Positions 1 to 10,620 of a stretch of 64,000 bases of DNA are shown here, one piece after another. The notes under the pieces were generated by a model. The model ran no database searches. It worked only from the letters and a program-made list of their open reading frames with translations, and had not been told where the DNA came from. Within the stretch, counting starts at the first letter, position 1. Every line of letters begins with the position of its first letter. Made by a program: the position numbers and the translations under genes. The stretch lies in NCBI GenBank assembly GCA_030765055.1, contig CM060947.1:51485375-51549374 (forward strand), read 5' to 3'. This DNA comes from Mantis religiosa. Its lineage: Eukaryota; Arthropoda; Insecta; Mantodea; Mantidae.

Positions 1-690
1 TCCTTTGCACATCTCAATTGGACATTTTCCTACTAGCTTACCTCTTTAGCTTTCACGTCATGTTACATTCCCTTAGAAACAGAATGCCGGATTTCATTTG
101 TTTTCTTGTCTGCATTCCTAACGAACACTGGAAGGTAATTTTCGTATGCAAAGGGTGGCAGTTCTCACACCCAGGAAAAAGAAAAAGGCAGTTATTTATG
201 TTGATGCGGACTTCGCCTGTCGAATGTCATTTGGCGGTTTGTATTTCTCTCGCCAGAGGGCAGGCAGCACGCGAGAAATTGCTTGTGATTGCTTCAAGAT
301 ATTTATTTCATAAATGATAATCTTTTGGGTCAGAGATAACGTATATAACCACCCAAAAAGGAGAACAAGTGTTTTTAAGCGTTATGTGCTTTTGTGATAA
401 GCTTCACAGAGATAAATGTGCAAAATACAACTCTTTCGTCATAAACCGTTATACAGGTTAAATAACCAGAGTATTTGTGAAATAAAAAGTTCTTCTTTAT
501 GTGTTGCTTTCAGAGAGCTCAACTTCAAACAAGGCATGTTATGCATAAACATTCCAACAAATATGAGAAAACTTATTTCCCGCGTTAAGTTATGTACCTA
601 CATAAATGAGATTGTAAATTATTTCATGGTAGAACTAATAAAGAAATCTAACGAGTATATCCACAAGTTTCGTTTCATAAGCGTTGCTTT
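1..690. other. No feature recognised
   Basis: AT-rich sequence with only short chance reading frames, the longest being 99 codons at 18-317 with no recognisable motif. I see no tRNA-like box, terminal repeat or coding similarity here. Confidence 0.5.
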
Positions 691-696
691 TTTTCT

Positions 697-1797
697 TTCC
701 TTCCTTCCTTCCTTCCTTCCTTCCTTCCTTCCTTCCTTCCTTCCTTCCTTCCTTCCTTCCTTCCTTCCTTCCTTCCTTCCTTCCTTCCTTCCTTCCTTCC
801 TTCCTTCCTTCCTTCCTTCCTTCCTTCCTTCCTTCCTTCCTTCCTTCCTTCCTTCCTTCCTTCCTTCCTTCCTTCCTTCCTTCCTTCCTTCCTTCCTTCC
901 TTCCTTCCTTCCTTCCTTCCTTCCTTCCTTCCTTCCTTCCTTCCTTCCTTCCTTCCTTCCTTCCTTCCTTCCTTCCTTCCTTCCTTCCTTCCTTCCTTCC
1001 TTCCTTCCTTCCTTCCTTCCTTCCTTCCTTCCTTCCTTCCTTCCTTCCTTCCTTCCTTCCTTCCTTCCTTCCTTCCTTCCTTCCTTCCTTCCTTCCTTCC
1101 TTCCTTCCTTCCTTCCTTCCTTCCTTCCTTCCTTCCTTCCTTCCTTCCTTCCTTCCTTCCTTCCTTCCTTCCTTCCTTCCTTCCTTCCTTCCTTCCTTCC
1201 TTCCTTCCTTCCTTCCTTCCTTCCTTCCTTCCTTCCTTCCTTCCTTCCTTCCTTCCTTCCTTCCTTCCTTCCTTCCTTCCTTCCTTCCTTCCTTCCTTCC
1301 TTCCTTCCTTCCTTCCTTCCTTCCTTCCTTCCTTCCTTCCTTCCTTCCTTCCTTCCTTCCTTCCTTCCTTCCTTCCTTCCTTCCTTCCTTCCTTCCTTCC
1401 TTCCTTCCTTCCTTCCTTCCTTCCTTCCTTCCTTCCTTCCTTCCTTCTTCTTTCTTTCTTTCTTTCTTTCTTTATTTATTTCTTTCTTTATTTATTTCTT
1501 TCCTTCTTTCCTTCTTTCTTTCTTTCCTTCCTTCTTTCTTTCTTTCTTTCTTTCCTTCTTTCCTTCTTTCTTTCCTTCCTTATTTCTTTCTTTCTTTCTT
1601 TCTTTCTTTCTTTATTTATTTATTTATTTATTTATTTCCTTCTTTCCTTCCTTCTTTCTTTCTTTCTTTCTTTCTTTCTTTCCTTCTTTCTTTCCTTCCT
1701 TATTTCTTTCTTTCTTCCTTTCTTTCTTTCTTTCTATCTTTCTTTCCTTCTTTCTGTCATTCTTTCTTTCCGTCTTTCTCTCTTTTTTCTATTTTTG
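697..1797. repeat. Giant TTCC microsatellite with degenerate TTTC/TTTA tail
   Basis: About 750 bp (697-1447) is an uninterrupted TTCC tetranucleotide array, roughly 187 copies. It is followed by about 350 bp of degenerate TTTC, TTTA and TTCC units that fade out near 1797. The polarity (pure on the left, degenerate on the right) suggests recent expansion from one side of an older array. The long open frames across it (F-L-P-S or F-L-S repeats) are only translations of the repeat and should not be read as proteins. The minus strand is a pure polypurine GGAA tract. Confidence 0.98.
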
Positions 1798-2441
1798 TTT
1801 TTCTTTTTGTGCTGATTACTTATAGAACTAAAGTAATTATTGTAATTTACCCATAAATTGAGACTAGGATTTCACCAAAAGTACTCATTTTGAAACTACC
1901 GAATAAAAGAATATGATGTGTGACAATCACGTGCACATTCTTCCCCAAACAATTCTCAAAATAACTTGACTCTTTATGTACGTTTATTGATAGAACCTTT
2001 TGATAAATATTTGTACATTTTCTTACAGATGGAAATATATTGGGCGTAAACGAAAGTCAGCTTCTCAAAGAGCCCGTCGCTATGTGATGGCTTTAACATT
2101 TTGTATTAACAGTAGTAAAAGCAAATAATATAAATAATGACTCACCAACCATTTGAGAAAATATAAATATTGGGAAATTCAAACTAATGATACGAAGTAG
2201 CTACCACTACGCTACAGAAAGGAGCTACGCGATTCTTGAGAAAATAGAATTCTTGTTGGCAAAGTTCACCAGAACGCCTAATTGCCCTAGCTTCACTGAT
2301 ATATCTAATTGCTTTTCCTCAAAAGCTAAATTGCCTGGCAATATTTATCTATTCCCTGAATAAATATAACTCATGCTTCTTACATTATGAATTGAATTGT
2401 GTATATGGATATATTTTATTGCAATTGTTTATCTAACTCCC
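1798..2441. other. No feature recognised
   Basis: AT-rich non-coding sequence between the TTCC array and the first SINE, with no motif I can support. Confidence 0.5.
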
Positions 2442-2678
2442 CATTGCCTACTTCGGTAACGTAGCTGGAAGTGTGCGTACCTGACGTTCAAGAGGTCCCG
2501 AGTTCTCAGTCAGGGTGAGTTACCCGGATAAGGGGATTTCCGGAGTTTTCCCTTATCCTGAAAGACGTATGTTACCTAACTCTGGGACCCTGGACCCTGG
2601 GTTCATTTGAGCATTATTTACCCATTTCATTCCTTATCCGATATGACTTACAATTAATGTTAGAGGACGTAGATTAAA
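2442..2678 (+). mobile_element. tRNA-derived SINE, family A, copy 1
   Basis: The head resembles a tRNA gene: an A-box-like stretch (GGTAACGTAGCTGG) and a B-box region (GGTCCCGAGTTCTCAG), both needed for internal RNA polymerase III promotion. The body shares with four other copies in the window a conserved order: GGTGAGTTACC, a GGATAAGG segment with its later TTATCC complement, ACCCTGGGTTCATTTGAGC, and the end segment GGACGTAGATTA. The B box is mutated (TTCTCAG instead of TTCGAAT), so this is an older copy. Other copies lie at 42674-42905, 42972-43302, 44802-45031 and 60105-60335, with a fragment at 54022-54062. Confidence 0.85.
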
Positions 2679-3098
2679 AACAAAATGACTCCAAGTAATC
2701 TATTTGTTCATGAAAGTATTACACTAATCGTCAAAAATGAACTTTGTTTCTTTCACAAGAACTAAAATAACATTTTCTATAAGTATTTTTCGTGCTGAAT
2801 TCAAATATAATTTTAGTTTTTACCCATCGGGCAGTACTTTTGTGTGAGATTTATTTGAATTTTCATAATATTCTTAAACAAATCCGTAACTATCTCTCTA
2901 ACTCAAAATTATAATAACTCATTCTAACTTACCTATAAAGTAGTAAATAGTGATTTTCGGGCATATTTTGTATCTGAAACGTCTCTCTTCTTAATCCAAC
3001 AGTAGTCAGCCAGCATATTGGAACTCCACTTGCCCTAGTACCTCTTTTCCGTAATAGAAATTTGCTGATGAAAACGCTTACCGTGCTCATCGCTGACA

Positions 3099-3347
3099 TG
3101 TGTGTAGTGTAGTGTTTAACGCCCGCTTTTACTACATACGGCACCGCAGGCAATGGCACTGGTGATACATGAGATGAAGATGGAGCAACGATGGAATGAG
3201 ATGGCGGTGGAAACCGGAGATCCCGGAGAAAACCCGCCCAAGCGCCGTGTTGTCCACTACAAATCTCACTTTGCGGTCACCTGGGATCAAACCCGGACCA
3301 CCTTGGTGAGAGCCAAGCGGTCTAACCACTGAGCCACGGCGCGGCCT
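3099..3347 (-). mobile_element. tRNA-derived SINE, family B, inside the pseudogene
   Basis: On the minus strand the element starts with a tRNA-like head: GCCGCGCCGTGGCTCAGTGG (A box) and GTCCGGGTTTGATCCCAGG (B box). It ends in a short ACACT-type tail. It is flanked by a perfect 12-bp target duplication, TCATCGCTGACA, at 3087-3098 and 3348-3359. Deleting the SINE and one duplication restores the host pseudogene frame (AVSDEHGKRFH). A longer copy of the same family lies at 32319-32672. Confidence 0.93.
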
Positions 3348-3443
3348 TCATCGCTGACAGCTCCAATATTTTCGGGGAAGATGTCTAAGCGAGACTCCAA
3401 GAAGTAAATTTTTAAAGATATATTGCATCCAGTAGCTTTATAA

Positions 3444-3870
3444 AAGGTTCAGTGCGTTCTACCGGAAATTCCGAAGACCCCGGCCTCTGCTACCCGGGAG
3501 CGATGGAAAACTCAGGGGGTCTTTTCATGGGGTAATACCTGGAGTATTAAAAGCCTCCCATCGACAACAACGTCAAGACTGGTGGAACTGCGTACGCCAC
3601 TTACGCGCGTCAACCCCGCAGGGAAGACTACGGATAACCTCGTTGGTACCGCCTGGTGATCTAGCACACCTTCTACTAGCTCTGCAGACTATTACCCGGA
3701 CAGTTTAGGCAACCCTCTACCGCCTCCGGGCGGCCGAGGCCTGGCCGGGGGTACCCAATTCCCCGTGGGTGTCGGGAAGAAACTTACCCCCGAGTCCAAC
3801 ACAATCCCCTCCCATTCAGGTAGGGGCTTGAATGTTCGGCCCGAGGTTCCTCTAGTAACGTCAGAGTCTA
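3444..3870. mobile_element. GC-rich interspersed repeat R1, copy 1, with 11-bp target duplication
   Basis: A 427-bp GC-rich block inserted in the pseudogene. It is flanked by TAGCTTTATAA at 3433-3443 and 3871-3881. It shares ordered segments with 57455-57890, including CGCCACTTACGCGC, GGTGATCTAGCACACC followed by TTCTACTAGCT, and GGCCCGAGGTTCCTCT. I see no tRNA-like promoter, transposase or reverse transcriptase in it. The target duplication length suggests target-primed retrotransposition of a non-autonomous element, but the family and orientation are unknown to me. Confidence 0.8.
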
Positions 3871-5134
3871 TAGCTTTATAAGAATGCAGAAGTTCAGTCA
3901 CTATTTCACGATAGTTTTCTGCTTTATGGTTTCCAAGAAAATTAAAACATAAACTTTTGAAAGCCTGCCAGGCTGCTCTCTACAGTGGATTTAACAGTCT
4001 TTCGAAATGCTCCATCACCCATTAATGACCGGATTTGTGGTCCTATAAAAATTCCTTCTTTAAGTTTAACATCATTGACTGGGGGATTAGGATTTCAGGT
4101 ACAAGAATCCATCAGACTGCTTATCCATAGCTTTGACGAAATTTTTCATTATTACTAACTTAGTATGCAATGCAGGTAATAATATTTTTTGAGGATTCAT
4201 TAAAGGCACATATGACATATTCTTATAGCCAGGGATAAAGTATTCACGTTTAGACCATGATTTTTTAACATAATCTTCCGTCCCAGAGGTACAAAGGCAG
4301 CAAAATTTGGTGAAGTCAATTTGCAAACCAAGTAATAAAGCAATGACCTTTAAAGCACTACAGATATTCCATTGATATTTTACATATTATATTTTCTCTA
4401 AAATTAGTTTCAAATGTTGATATTTTTCTTTCATATCAGCGGCATGTGGAACAGGTATTGATGGAAGTTCGTTGACATTATGTAGCAGCACTGCCTTCAA
4501 AGTAACCTTAGACGAATCTATGAATAGTCGCCACCCATCTGGTCTGTGTTGAAGCCCAAGATTTTCCATAACTGAACAAATATCCCTACAGAACACAATA
4601 CCATTTTCTTCAGAGAAGCAGTCCTTGAAATCACTATGACGGCCACGATAACCACATATTCCTACTTCTTTTTTGGGATAGACTCCACCCTTTGAGTCTG
4701 GAAATTCAACCTTCAGCTTGCTGTTGAGACAGATGTAAATCAAGAATCAGGTCACTAAGATCTTTCTGATTGGGAAATTGTGGTTCTGATGAACAGGTAT
4801 TGGCTTCATATGTAGGATCATTTTTATTTTAATCTGAAGCATTTTCAGTTTCAGTTAGGTCAGAATCAGAATTATTCCTCTTGGTGGTATCTGCATATAC
4901 TGGTACAGAGAACTGTTCAATGTGTAAAATAGATCTTATGGCAGATTGCAAATTCACATACTTAACTGTGTGTTTTGTTTTAAATGTGATTCCTTTTATA
5001 TTTATCAAACAGGAATAACAATTGCACAAATGATACTTCGGTTCCCTCCAAATCACAGGAATTGCAAGTGGCATACGTTGTGTACCATTTTTCCACCCAG
5101 TCAGCAATCTAACACTCGAAACATTTTTATCCAA

Positions 5135-6236
5135 AACGTGTCCAAAGATGAGTGAACCTGCACAGCCAGCCTTGTTTTATGATTCTTCAGCATAACATTC
5201 AAATCTTTCCTTATATATAACTTTGATAAAATCGCAACATATGAGGTAAAGGTTCTTATAACAGGCCAATTAATACGTTAAATGCGATTTTAAAATGTAG
5301 CTGTCACAAAAAACTGTGTCCTATGGAAAATTCTGACTACATATCTGAATTCAGCATGAAAAAATAAACTATATTCACTAACCAGATTCCTTGTGAACAA
5401 AACGTTGTCGACTGGTGTTATTTTACAGTCAACAATGTTTATAAAATTCTTCTTGGAAATTATAGGAACTGCTTTCTAACAACTCGTACAGGCTTTCTAC
5501 CTGATTTTTAGTTCCAGGTATTTCATTCAATCTAAAGATATTCTTTTGTTAGATATTTGTTTTTAAATGTAGTGAATAGACTGCTAAAGGAGCGGTAAAC
5601 GTCAGAAGCGGGAGAGAGAGAACAGCGTAACTCTAAAAAGCGTGATGAGGACTTCCTTGGAATCCACTCAGCGCTTAAAGTGTTTTACTTGGAAATGTTT
5701 TTGTAATATCTCCTTCTCTTCTTAAGCTAATGTTTGAGATGTTGGAACAGAAAATAAGAACGTTCGGATTTCCTCCGAAACGCTTCTAAAGTTGTGTTAA
5801 GTTTTATAAAACCTAAAATAATTAGGACACGATAAAGGAAATACAAAGTGTAATTTATGTAATCTCCTTCAGCTTATATTGTTTCCCAGCGCCCATTTCT
5901 ATATTGAACTTGAGAAATCGCTCAGTTAGCTCAAAAGTCTCTTTATCAGACTTAAGATTCTATTACATGCCGAAAATCTACGACAAGAGACCATCGGCTT
6001 CACTTTCCTTCCTTAAGTTTCAAACAGGTTAAAAATGCAGAATGTTCCAGATAAAACTTGTGAGCCTCACTACATTCATTACGTTTAATTATAACATGTT
6101 AATTCCTCAACCAAGGAACTTGCTATGTAAAAATGGAATAAATATGACATAGGCCAGACCTACCGGCCGAAAAAGTGCCCTCTACCGGCTCCTGAGATGA
6201 GATGTTATTTATGTTATGTTATCTTTAAGCAGGTTG
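5135..6236. other. No feature recognised
   Basis: AT-rich sequence. Just upstream of the pseudogene's N-terminal block it may hold more of that gene, but I see no conserved block. The left part of the 6.2-kb transposon may begin within the last 60 bp. Confidence 0.4.
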
Positions 6237-6930
6237 TTAAACTTGCGTCCGAAAGTTGTTTGCATAAACTTTGTTTTTTAGAGTTCCGCATAAACAAACA
6301 TGGCATGTTAAATGCATTTGAACATTGCATGTTAACGGGGATGTTAAATCCGGCGACCGCGGCGGCCGCAGAATTTTGCTGACAAGCCTGTTTTCAGGAA
6401 ACCCTCTGCTGATATGGGCCATAGTCTGGTTGGACGTTTGGACCGTGGCACTATCTTGTTGGAAGATGCCACACTCCTTTTTACGTTCTGTTAATTCTAC
6501 AAAGAAAGGGTGAAGATCTCCAGATATCTTGCAGTGTTAAACAGTTTGTTCGACTGCCGGCAGGAGTCTCTCTCTCGGACGATGGTTCTCCTTCAATATT
6601 GACAATGGAACTTTTAGCTCTCCATTTCTTGTACAAAACTTGCTTTGTGCTAGTTGTGAGTATCTTGTTATGAGATCATTTATCTGCAAACATTTCTATA
6701 GACCCTGAATGGAGTCTGGAGTTATGTAAAGTTCCGTTATATCAATGCGCTGTTCATTTGAGAACTGCACCATTTTTCTATCAATATTCTACAACATTCA
6801 TGACAATTGCTGTCAAACTAGAATATACAACTCCAAAAATGGGTCACCCAGTGAAGCACCAAATATGAACAAAGCTGGCTAGGCGCAGTGAAACCATGAT
6901 GAGTACCGGTTTTATGTGAAACATCCTGTA
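6237..6930 (-). mobile_element. Tc1/mariner-superfamily (DDE_3-like) transposon relic
   Basis: On the minus strand, an inverted-repeat-like end (TACAGGATGTTTCACATAAA, at 6930) is followed by a putative start at 6773, giving MVQFSNEQRIDITELY, the helix-turn-helix opening typical of this insect transposase group. Much of the middle is missing. The catalytic C-terminal part then follows: IFQQDSATVQTSNQTM with the second Asp region near 6450, and PPRSPDLTSP with the third Asp near 6345, then GTLKNKVYANN. There are stops and frame changes, and a clear left inverted repeat is not visible. The element is an internally deleted, inactive copy. Confidence 0.75.
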
Positions 6931-9056
6931 CAAGTTATATTAACATTTTTGTGCATTAGCTTTTACTGAAATAGAACTGTTGCTTTAACCGTGAAATTTC
7001 CAAAATCCACAAAATCCAAATTTCAAGTTGGTTCATTTGAAGATACCTACGGCAACAAATATTTAATGCATACCATATTCTATAACAATTTTAAAATTAT
7101 ATCAATAGTTTTATTACATATTAAAGATCTCTAAGTCAAACATATTAGTTTTTAAAATAGATTGACATGCGTTTACATTATTTTATCTATTCTCTCTTAC
7201 ACAAGCTATTATTAAAATCATTTTTACTTCTGTTTGTTATATATTAATGTAGAGAAATATTTTCAGAAGTATTTCATAAGTTCTTAAGAATTTTGTAAAT
7301 ACCTTGGACATGAGGGAACACAAGAGCGTTAGGCGACTTTCAGATCTTTTAAGAGCTGTTCCCTATGTAAAAACTTTGGCATTTATCTCTCTCTCTTCAT
7401 GGCTGCAAGGAATAAACTTGTCATATGCAATGTTAAAACCAATCAGAAAGAATGCCTTCTACATGTCTAATGCCAAAAGATTATATGGGCAATAATTGTC
7501 TGTTTTAATGAGGTCTACATATTTCTTATTCAAGATTCGTCTATTTACATGTTTTGAAAATTATAAAATAATGCACTGAAATTAAGGCTTATCTCATAAA
7601 ATTAAAAGTATAGGTTTTTGTGATTAATAATCATTAAAACATATATTACTTTAATGGAATCGTTTGAGCTGTATTTCTTTTCGAGAAAATAAACAAGGAA
7701 ATATAAGAATTATCGAAGATAGATGACTTTCTATATTCACTTATTTTTCTATGTACTACAGGCAAATAAGGTATACTATTTATGGAAAAGGTTGTGTTTC
7801 ACATATCCTTAGAGGCACAATGGGAATTTGAAGCACAGTAGTATTAAGGGACAAGCAAATCTTTTAAAAACCTGGTCCCTATATGATTGAAACGCCATTA
7901 AGTTCGGAATTTTATTTGGTTTGTGTCACCAGAAGCAATAAATAAACAATGTATAAGGAACGAATAAAAAAGAATAATTACCCGATACATAAGAAAGATA
8001 TGACTGTTTTGTGGTGCAAACAACTAAATCGGAAATGATTACAGCTGTCACATAAGCTTCAAAATTTAATCTGATCAACAATTGTATGCAGTAAGCTATT
8101 CTGTATCCCATTCTGCTTAGTAGTTATGCAGAGGTCGTTCCGAAATGAAGAGAACAGCAGAGGCATCTGCTATTAAAATACACATGGTAGTTTAGCTAAA
8201 AATATATAGCCAATTTTGAGAAAATCAACTTTTTCGAAATATTTCCACATAAACGGTAGTATTGAATGGAGGGAGTGTCCTGAAAATCTTTCATGCTGTT
8301 TCTGGGTAGCTGTTTGGCTCCAAAAAACCGATTTTTTTATTTTATGCTTAAGAATTAAAAACTTTGAGCTTTCAAAATACATATTAATGGCATGATGTGC
8401 TTTTCAGTTAATAGGGGATTTTAATTTGGATGTTCTAATTTGGTGATTCTTTTCTCTATGTACACATATCTAATTGCAGTTACATATTTTTCATACTTTA
8501 GGGAGCTTTTCTCTGCAACCAAATACTACATGAGAAAACGTTTTCCTGCTAATTTCTCAGTCAAATAACTACTGCTTCAACCTAAAAGTATTCCTCAAAT
8601 CGCTAATAATTTATTTACAACTTATATACTTATAAAATTTATTATGAGTTCTGCGTTCAAAATGTACAGGTTTGGGGGTAGATATTTTCAAACGTGGTGA
8701 GCAAATTTAGGTGGAAATTGTCGAGTAACGCTAGTATTAAAGGATATGGAATTTCACTAAAAATAATTAATTGTTATAGGGAAAATTGTACCTGAATGTT
8801 GCCATACCACTGACAGCTTTGAAATTCTTAGGTTTGTTTATGAAAAGTTTTTAGCAGTGCCTTTTATAATACAAAGGTAATTTTACATGGTTTATGTTGA
8901 GAACGTATTGCTGTATTCAGCATAAAATTTCAATTACATTATGTTGAATATTTGTTGGAGAAGTGAAAATCAAACTTAGTATTAAAATAACAGCCATAAA
9001 CTCTCACAATTACGTAGTTTCCTTAAGTGTCTGTATTTGAGTAATGCTGTTCACTC

Positions 9057-9058
<2 letters not shown>
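6931..9058. other. No gene recognised; two short R2-like motifs
   Basis: AT-rich DNA without coding similarity. It contains a CAAATCTTTTAAAAACCTGG motif at about 7851-7895 and a weaker CAGATCTTTTAAGAGCTG at about 7340-7370, which resemble the R2 repeat seen at 31911, 37276 and 54286. Confidence 0.4.

Positions 9059-9117
<59 letters not shown>
9059..9117. repeat. AC dinucleotide microsatellite
   Basis: An uninterrupted AC array of about 29 units ending in ACAAACTC. Confidence 0.98.
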
Positions 9118-9121
<4 letters not shown>

Positions 9122-10095
9122 CATACCTTGTATAGTTTTTGCATTTAGGGTGTCTCTTAACATGTAATTGAGGACAATATCTCAGTATAGTAGTTTTAGC
9201 TGGCCTTTATATGGAATCACGGAGAAGAGAAAGTAAAAATGCAAGGCATTGCAATTTCATGGTCTGTGAAACTTCGGCAGTTTGTGTAAACGTGTGAAAT
9301 GTGTTAGGGCTTTGGAAATTTAGGAATATTTCCACCGCCGAGTTTGGCAAGGGTGTGCGCTATATGCGGTCGTGTTTAGGCTGAAAACAGTCATAAAGTA
9401 GGCTTCGATTTACATCCGTCGTGTTTACACTGGATCAGGATGATCGTTCGGTAAAGAACGCTACATGTTGGTTTGCACGAAACATGGGTTGTACGGAAGA
9501 TGTACGAGCTATGTTCTAACCGTGTTAACAACGAGGGCTGGAGGAAAACAGGTGTGTATGGCACGCACAGAAAATAAAGGGGCTTCTTACTTTCGCCCGC
9601 TGTCCAAGTAACAGAAATTTATTTCAAAAACATACATCTCTGCTGCTGCAAAAATGGATTCAGAGATGCGAAGGTATGTCGCCAGGAAAATATATAGACA
9701 ATATGAACCAGTATAGGAAATTGTTGTACAATTTACTAGAAGAGTTTGATATTTAACTATCCTATTTAATTCTTATAACTTCTGGATATTTTAAAAAAAA
9801 ACGGAAAGAAATTCTCTGACATGAAAGCATAAGGATGTAAAAGAATGTCGGAGAAAGTATTATTGTTCATGTTATGTTTATTTTATCTATTATGGACTTA
9901 CAGTAAGAAAAGAAACATTTTATTCAAATTCCATACAAAATTCCCCAGAAATACATGTTTTAAAATTACCAAAATAAAAGAAAGCAGTTTTATAAAAGGA
10001 GCCTTAGTACATCTCTCCGTAAATATAGAAAATTTCTCATAAGTAGGGTTGCTTTTATAACAAAAACAATTACTTGAAATGTGAGAAGCACTTAA
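9118..10095. other. No feature recognised
   Basis: No coding or repeat similarity seen. The stretch 9300-9560 is somewhat richer in CpG than its surroundings, but no motif supports a promoter or exon. Confidence 0.4.
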
Positions 10096-10620
10096 CTATA
10101 TTTCGAAGTATAAACCATTAGATTCTATGGTCTTGAACCATCCTGCAGCGAGGTTTATAATTCCTCGATGGTACCATTTTCTGGTTTTCGACGCGAAGAA
10201 TTCGGTAACACACATTACTTCAATGTTGTCAATTTCTTCCACTTAGATTCCTCTCAATTACTGAAATGTTTCCATGGTTGTTCTTGCAGTATGGAGCACT
10301 GCATTTTCTGTAGCAATAGAATTCTATTTCGGTTAACTAATGCAGGATATCTCCCTCTCAAAATTTCATGAACTCGTTCAGTTGTTGAGAATAAAGATCC
10401 GTATCTATCGCCTGTTCATTTAGAGCAAACTCCCAGTAAATCACACCTTCAAAATTCCACCAAACACATATTACTTTTGAAGCCGATTTCGTTGGGATGG
10501 ATTATGATGCGATGAAAGTGGATGCAGATTAATTTCTCACCTTTGGTGACGATCTTGAATAAATCTATGAGTTTTTCCTACAACTCAGGATACTTAGGCG
10601 CATCTGTTATCGTTGAACGA
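10096..10620 (-). pseudogene. Mariner-type transposase relic, C-terminal half
   Basis: Read on the minus strand, ordered mariner transposase blocks are visible: KIVTKGEKLI (first catalytic Asp region; the usual Asp is not kept) near 10550, a CVWWNFEGVIYWE core block near 10470, a DLYSQQLNEF block near 10400, and the C-terminal WYHRGIINLAAGWFKTIESN segment ending at a stop at 10096-10098. The catalytic middle is disrupted by stops and frameshifts, and the DNA-binding N-terminus was not found to the right. No terminal inverted repeats are clear. It is inactive and old. Confidence 0.75.

Larger units (their letters stand above)
2933..5134 (-). pseudogene. Decayed conserved multicopy invertebrate gene, split by two insertions
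   Basis: Read right to left, conserved blocks of one protein appear in order: an N-terminal GWKNGTQRMP...IPVIWREP block (5134-5040), WRLFIDSSK near 4520, HTKLVIMKNFVKAMDK near 4140, FLGNHKAENYREIV near 3910, then ISLKIYFLESRLDIFPENIGA (3425-3360 region) and LADYCW near 3010, ending at a stop at 2933-2935. I recognise these as a widespread, functionally unnamed multicopy protein of arthropods and cnidarians, possibly itself mobile. Damage: an in-frame stop at 4387-4389, frame changes near 4720 and 4080-3960, and TAG near 3035. SINE-B (3099-3347) and repeat R1 (3444-3870) interrupt it; removing each with one copy of its target duplication rejoins the frame exactly. Function unknown; no intact product is possible. 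Confidence 0.75.

Noticed and set aside
416..1856. Two long open frames (469 and 390 codons) across the TTCC array
   Set aside because: They are translations of a tetranucleotide repeat; an uninterrupted TTCC array has no stop codon in any forward frame.
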